From positions 1-32,904 of the forward strand of contig JBKPSJ010000297.1 of assembly GCA_046765875.1 (NCBI GenBank): a stretch of 32,904 nucleotides of DNA, in the 5' to 3' direction. Each line of letters begins with the position of its first letter. The stretch's first letter is position 1. The notes beneath the pieces were generated by a model. The model did not search any database and was not told where the DNA came from. It worked only from the letters and a program-made list of their open reading frames with translations. The position numbers and the translations under genes were made by a program. Below, in pieces: positions 30,631 to 32,904 of this stretch. The stretch comes from DASRHY01 sp046765875 (GTDB lineage Bacteria; Actinomycetota; Actinomycetes; Propionibacteriales; Kribbellaceae).

Positions 30631-30843
30631 ATGTCAGAGGATTTCGACCAGCTACGCAGCGACTACCGCGATCAGGCCGACAAGGTGAACATCCTGCGGG
30701 AGGCACTCCGGTCGGTGGGCGTCGAGCTGGGCGAGTACGAAGAAGGCGTGATCGCCGGGTGGGACTGGCCGACCCTCGCCGTGGTGGCCAGCCTGGTGAC
30801 CCGTGTGGCCGCGAAGGCGAGCCAGCAACAAAACCAGTACTGA
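30631..30843 (+). CDS. Small protein of unknown function (70 residues)
   Basis: ATG 30631 is preceded by a clear GGGGAGG at good spacing. The protein opens MSEDFDQLRSDYRDQADKVN, continues with an amphipathic helix ILREALRSVGVELGEYEEGV, then WDWPTLAVVASLVTRVAAKA and a Gln/Asn-rich tail. It has no signal peptide; the last hydrophobic stretch is too short and mixed for a confident membrane span. No family is recognised. A perfect hairpin terminator starts 24 bp after the stop, and the gene is divergent from the alditol oxidase. It therefore looks like a genuine single-gene unit. Confidence 0.6.
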   Translation: MSEDFDQLRSDYRDQADKVNILREALRSVGVELGEYEEGVIAGWDWPTLAVVASLVTRVAAKASQQQNQY

Positions 30844-30866
30844 CCCGGCGCCTCACACCAGGAAGA

Positions 30867-30890
30867 ACGGCCGCGGGGCGGCGCGGCCGT
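30867..30890 (+). terminator. Perfect hairpin terminator after the small gene
   Basis: ACGGCCGCG (30867-30875) and CGCGGCCGT (30882-30890) form a 9-bp stem with loop GGGCGG, 24 bp after the stop of the 70-residue protein. The remaining 175 bp to the PfkB kinase start shows no further gene and should hold that gene's promoter. Confidence 0.75.
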
Positions 30891-31065
30891 GTCAGGGTTC
30901 GATCGACGACTCCCGCCCCACCCGGGATCGGCGATGTCCTCCTCTCTACCCTTCTATCGCGCACAGTGCTTCTGGCGTTACAACCCGCAGCGGACGCTCC
31001 ATCCCTGGTCCACCTGGATCGCGTACGGGTAACCTCCAGCAACGGACGGGGAAGGAGCCGCCGCC

Positions 31066-32010
31066 ATGGTTGATGTCCTGACATTGGGCGAGGCGATGGC
31101 CGCACTGCGCAGCCCGCAGCCGGTGCGGCATGGCGCGAGCCTCGGGGTGTCCATCGCGGGAGCGGAGTCGAACGTCGCGATCGGGCTGGCCCGGCTCGGT
31201 CACAAGGTGCGCTGGGCCGGCGTACTCGGCCACGACCGGTTCGGCGAGCTGGTGCTGCACACCCTGCGCGCCGAGGGGGTCGACACCGATCTGGTCCGCC
31301 GTTCGTCGGCGCCGACCGGGATCGTCCTGTTCGAGCAGCGGCTGGCCGGAGTGTGCCGGGTGGACCACCACCGCACCTCGTCGGCCGGCTCCGAGCTACG
31401 CCCGGCCGACGTGGACACCGCCTTCGACCGGGCGCCACGGGTGTTGCATGTGACCGGGGTCACGCTGGCGCTCGGCGCCGGTCCACGGGGTGCGGTCACC
31501 AAGGCGGTCCGGCTGGCCCGCGAGCGCGGCACCATCGTCTGTCTCGATGTCAACGACCGGCGTCGGCTGTGGACCAGGGAGGCGGCGAAGTCCGCGCTCG
31601 ACACCCTGGTGGCCGAGGTCGACATCGTGATCGCCTCCGATGACGAACTGCGGCTGCTGGCCAGCGGGCCGGGCGGTGACGAGCGGCTGCTGCTGGAGTC
31701 GCTGCGCGCCCGGGGCGTCAAGGAGGTCGTGGTCAAGCACGGCGAGAAGGGGGCGACGCTACATCTGCCCGGTCGCCAGATCCATCAGCCGGCCCGGCCG
31801 GTGACGGCGATCGACACCGCCGGCGCGGGCGACGCCTTCGTCGCCGGCTATCTGTCCGGACTGCTGGACGGGCTCACCCGCGAGGACCAGTTGCACCGGG
31901 CGGTCACGCTGGGCGCCTTCGCGGTGGCCACCGAGGGCGACTGGGAGGGGCTGCCGCACCGCGAGGAGCTCGACCTCCTCGACGCCACCCCGGGCGGACG
32001 CCTGCGCTGA
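31066..32010 (+). CDS. PfkB-family carbohydrate kinase (2-keto-3-deoxygluconate kinase-like)
   Basis: A 314-residue ribokinase-fold kinase. The N-terminal LTLGEAMAALRS and the substrate loop IAGAESNVAIGLARLGHKVRWAGVLGHDRFGELV are typical of KdgK-like members. The C-terminal PfkB signature DTAGAGDAFVAGYLSGLLDG starts at Asp250, with the catalytic base at Asp256 and the anion-hole GAGD. CLDVNDRRRLW is the mid-domain nucleotide-side motif of KDG kinases. ATG 31066 follows GGGGAAGGAG. It likely phosphorylates a sugar acid or ketose in the cytosol. No aldolase gene is adjacent, although a DapA-family lyase gene lies 8 kb away, so the exact sugar is not assignable. Confidence 0.93.
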   Translation: MVDVLTLGEAMAALRSPQPVRHGASLGVSIAGAESNVAIGLARLGHKVRWAGVLGHDRFGELVLHTLRAEGVDTDLVRRSSAPTGIVLFEQRLAGVCRVDHHRTSSAGSELRPADVDTAFDRAPRVLHVTGVTLALGAGPRGAVTKAVRLARERGTIVCLDVNDRRRLWTREAAKSALDTLVAEVDIVIASDDELRLLASGPGGDERLLLESLRARGVKEVVVKHGEKGATLHLPGRQIHQPARPVTAIDTAGAGDAFVAGYLSGLLDGLTREDQLHRAVTLGAFAVATEGDWEGLPHREELDLLDATPGGRLR

Positions 32011-32052
32011 CGTTGTTTGCTCCCGGCAACGGCACGTGCCTTACAACAGGAC

Positions 32053-32080
32053 GGTGCCCACCGGATCACCGGCGGGCACC
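32053..32080. terminator. Bidirectional hairpin between convergent genes
   Basis: GGTGCCC-A-CCGG (32053-32064), loop ATCA, CCGG-C-GGGCACC (32069-32080): 11 base pairs with one internal mismatch. It lies between the kinase stop (32010) and the stop of the small membrane protein gene (32137, minus strand). Confidence 0.75.
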
Positions 32081-32136
32081 TCGGCCACCCACGAAAGTCT
32101 GGGTTGCTCGTCCTGTCTGGTCACTGCCTCATGGGT

Positions 32137-32280
32137 CTACGTGAAGATGCTGACGCCACCCGGACCGACCAGCAGTCCGATGATGATCAGCACCGCGCCC
32201 CACAGGATCTGGCCGCGGACCAGCGAGACGATCCCGGCGATCACCAGGATCACTGCGAGAATCCACAACAGGAATGTCAT
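32137..32280 (-). CDS. GPGG-motif small membrane protein
   Basis: A 47-residue peptide. MTFLLWILAVILVIAGIVSL is the first membrane segment, RGQILWG a short polar turn, AVLIIIGLLV the second segment, then GPGGVSIFT. The GPGG motif near the C-terminus identifies a recognised family of tiny actinobacterial membrane proteins of unknown role. ATG 32280 has AAAGGAAG upstream. The gene starts only 16 bp after the whiB stop, so the two are almost certainly co-transcribed. It should form a hairpin of two helices in the cytoplasmic membrane. Confidence 0.9.
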   Translation of the reverse strand: MTFLLWILAVILVIAGIVSLVRGQILWGAVLIIIGLLVGPGGVSIFT

Positions 32281-32296
32281 CTGTCCCTACTTCCTT

Positions 32297-32635
32297 TCAG
32301 CGGGCGGATCCGACCGGTTGCAGCTCATGCCGCCTCCCGGTGCGTTGAGTCGACTTCCCCGTTGACCGCGCGAGCAGTTCGCGCTGATGTTCCGTGGTGC
32401 CGCCCCACACTCCGTAGGTGTCGCCGAAGACTTCTGCCTGCCGACGGCACTCGGCCTGGACCGGGCAGGTCCCGCAGAGCGACAGCGCAACGAGCTCTCG
32501 CGCCCGGCGGCGCATGCCGCGTTCCTCCTCGGGCGCGAAGAACAGGTCGGGGTTGACGTCGCGGCAGGCGGCTCGTTCCTGCCACGCCCACACGTCCGCC
32601 AACGGCGGTGGGGTCGGGTGCGGCGTACGCCTCAC
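32297..32635 (-). CDS. WhiB-family iron-sulfur transcriptional regulator
   Basis: A 112-residue WhiB-like protein. The four iron-sulfur ligands are Cys24, Cys54, Cys57 and Cys63 (C-x29-C-x2-C-x5-C), in AACRDVNPDLFFAPEEE and LCGTCPVQAEC. The GVWGG turn is at 75-79, followed by the basic C-terminus TTEHQRELLARSTGK that contacts DNA. Wbl proteins bind sigma factor region 4 and act as redox- or NO-sensitive regulators of development and stress. GTG 32635 is preferred because AAAGGTGA precedes it and upstream residues lack family similarity. The small membrane protein gene follows 16 bp downstream. It is near-typical in length (about 80-120). Confidence 0.95.
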   Translation of the reverse strand: MRRTPHPTPPPLADVWAWQERAACRDVNPDLFFAPEEERGMRRRARELVALSLCGTCPVQAECRRQAEVFGDTYGVWGGTTEHQRELLARSTGKSTQRTGRRHELQPVGSAR

Positions 32636-32856
32636 GATGTCACCTTTCTGGGCTGTGCGCCGCGCGACCGCGGCACCGTGCCCTACCTGTTCACCGAGCG
32701 GTCCTTGCTCAAACGGTGCGGGATCGATTCCATATCCGCCGCAGCACGCTTTCACACGCGCGTAGGGGAAGGGACCCGTGACGAAGAGCAACAACCTAGC
32801 GTTCGTTGCCGGGAGCATCAGCCACGCGCTGTGTAATCAAATGTATCTTCTCCGCA

Positions 32857-32882
32857 CAGGCCGGCCTGGAAACGTTCACGTT
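32857..32882. promoter_or_regulatory. Two adjacent palindromes upstream of whiB
   Basis: CAGGCCGGCCTG (32857-32868) is a perfect 12-bp palindrome. AACGT-TC-ACGTT (32871-32882) is a perfect 5-2-5 dyad. They lie about 220-250 bp upstream of the whiB start, in a gene-free stretch (32636-32904) that must hold the whiB promoter. They are candidates for regulator binding; the region beyond is cut by the window end. Confidence 0.35.
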
Positions 32883-32904
32883 CGATAACCGACCGTTGTG
32901 CAGG

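Noticed and set aside
1..32904. tRNA, rRNA, riboswitch or insertion sequence
   Set aside because: No cloverleaf, conserved rRNA segment, known riboswitch core, transposase or terminal inverted repeats were recognised on either strand.

Overview
The window is chromosomal DNA from a high-GC actinobacterium. A WhiB regulator, a GPGG small membrane protein, DUF5709, DUF427 and DUF5937/ArsR proteins, an ECF sigma/anti-sigma pair and an AldO-type alditol oxidase all point to Actinomycetota. The overall mix resembles Kribbella and relatives (Propionibacteriales), but the genus is a guess. I see no rRNA, tRNA, CRISPR array, phage module or transposase.

Layout. 1-435: a 19-bp tandem repeat array next to the decayed C-terminus of a TrmA/RumA-type RNA methyltransferase. 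436-5156: an FAD monooxygenase divergent from a TetR gene, with two near-identical operator-like sites between them; the TetR gene is followed by a cytochrome P450, a SAM methyltransferase and a small primase-polymerase-like protein. 5129-9745: an amidohydrolase split over three frames, DUF5709, a secreted galactose-oxidase-like copper radical oxidase with a ricin lectin domain, and a divergent TetR. 9755-12064: a DUF5107/TPR protein and a collapsed HigB/HigA-type toxin-antitoxin (TA) locus. 12227-14503: a RIO kinase divergent from an APH-fold kinase. 14553-15773: an ECF sigma factor and its membrane anti-sigma. 16002-19088: NIPSNAP, DUF427, a 5'-truncated DUF4394 remnant and a coiled-coil protein. 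19230-23366: an OafA-type acyltransferase, an ArsR regulator and a DapA-family lyase. 23417-29273: two overlapping esterases and an ATP-grasp enzyme, with a second damaged TA locus and a TetR/FAD-monooxygenase pair between them. 29270-32635: an alditol oxidase, a 70-residue unknown protein, a PfkB sugar kinase, and a whiB gene followed by a GPGG small membrane protein.

How the genes fit together. This is mostly a string of small, locally regulated units. Sugar-related enzymes recur: galactose-oxidase-like, DUF5107, alditol oxidase, PfkB kinase and DapA-like aldolase. TetR-controlled oxygenases also recur: FAD monooxygenase twice and P450 once. Several loci are broken: the TrmA remnant, the frameshifted amidohydrolase, two half-deleted TA toxins, one collapsed antitoxin and the headless DUF4394 gene. 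That suggests a region of active gene turnover. The best candidates for a little-described system are the esterase-esterase-(insert)-ATP-grasp set and the translationally coupled methyltransferase/primase-like pair.
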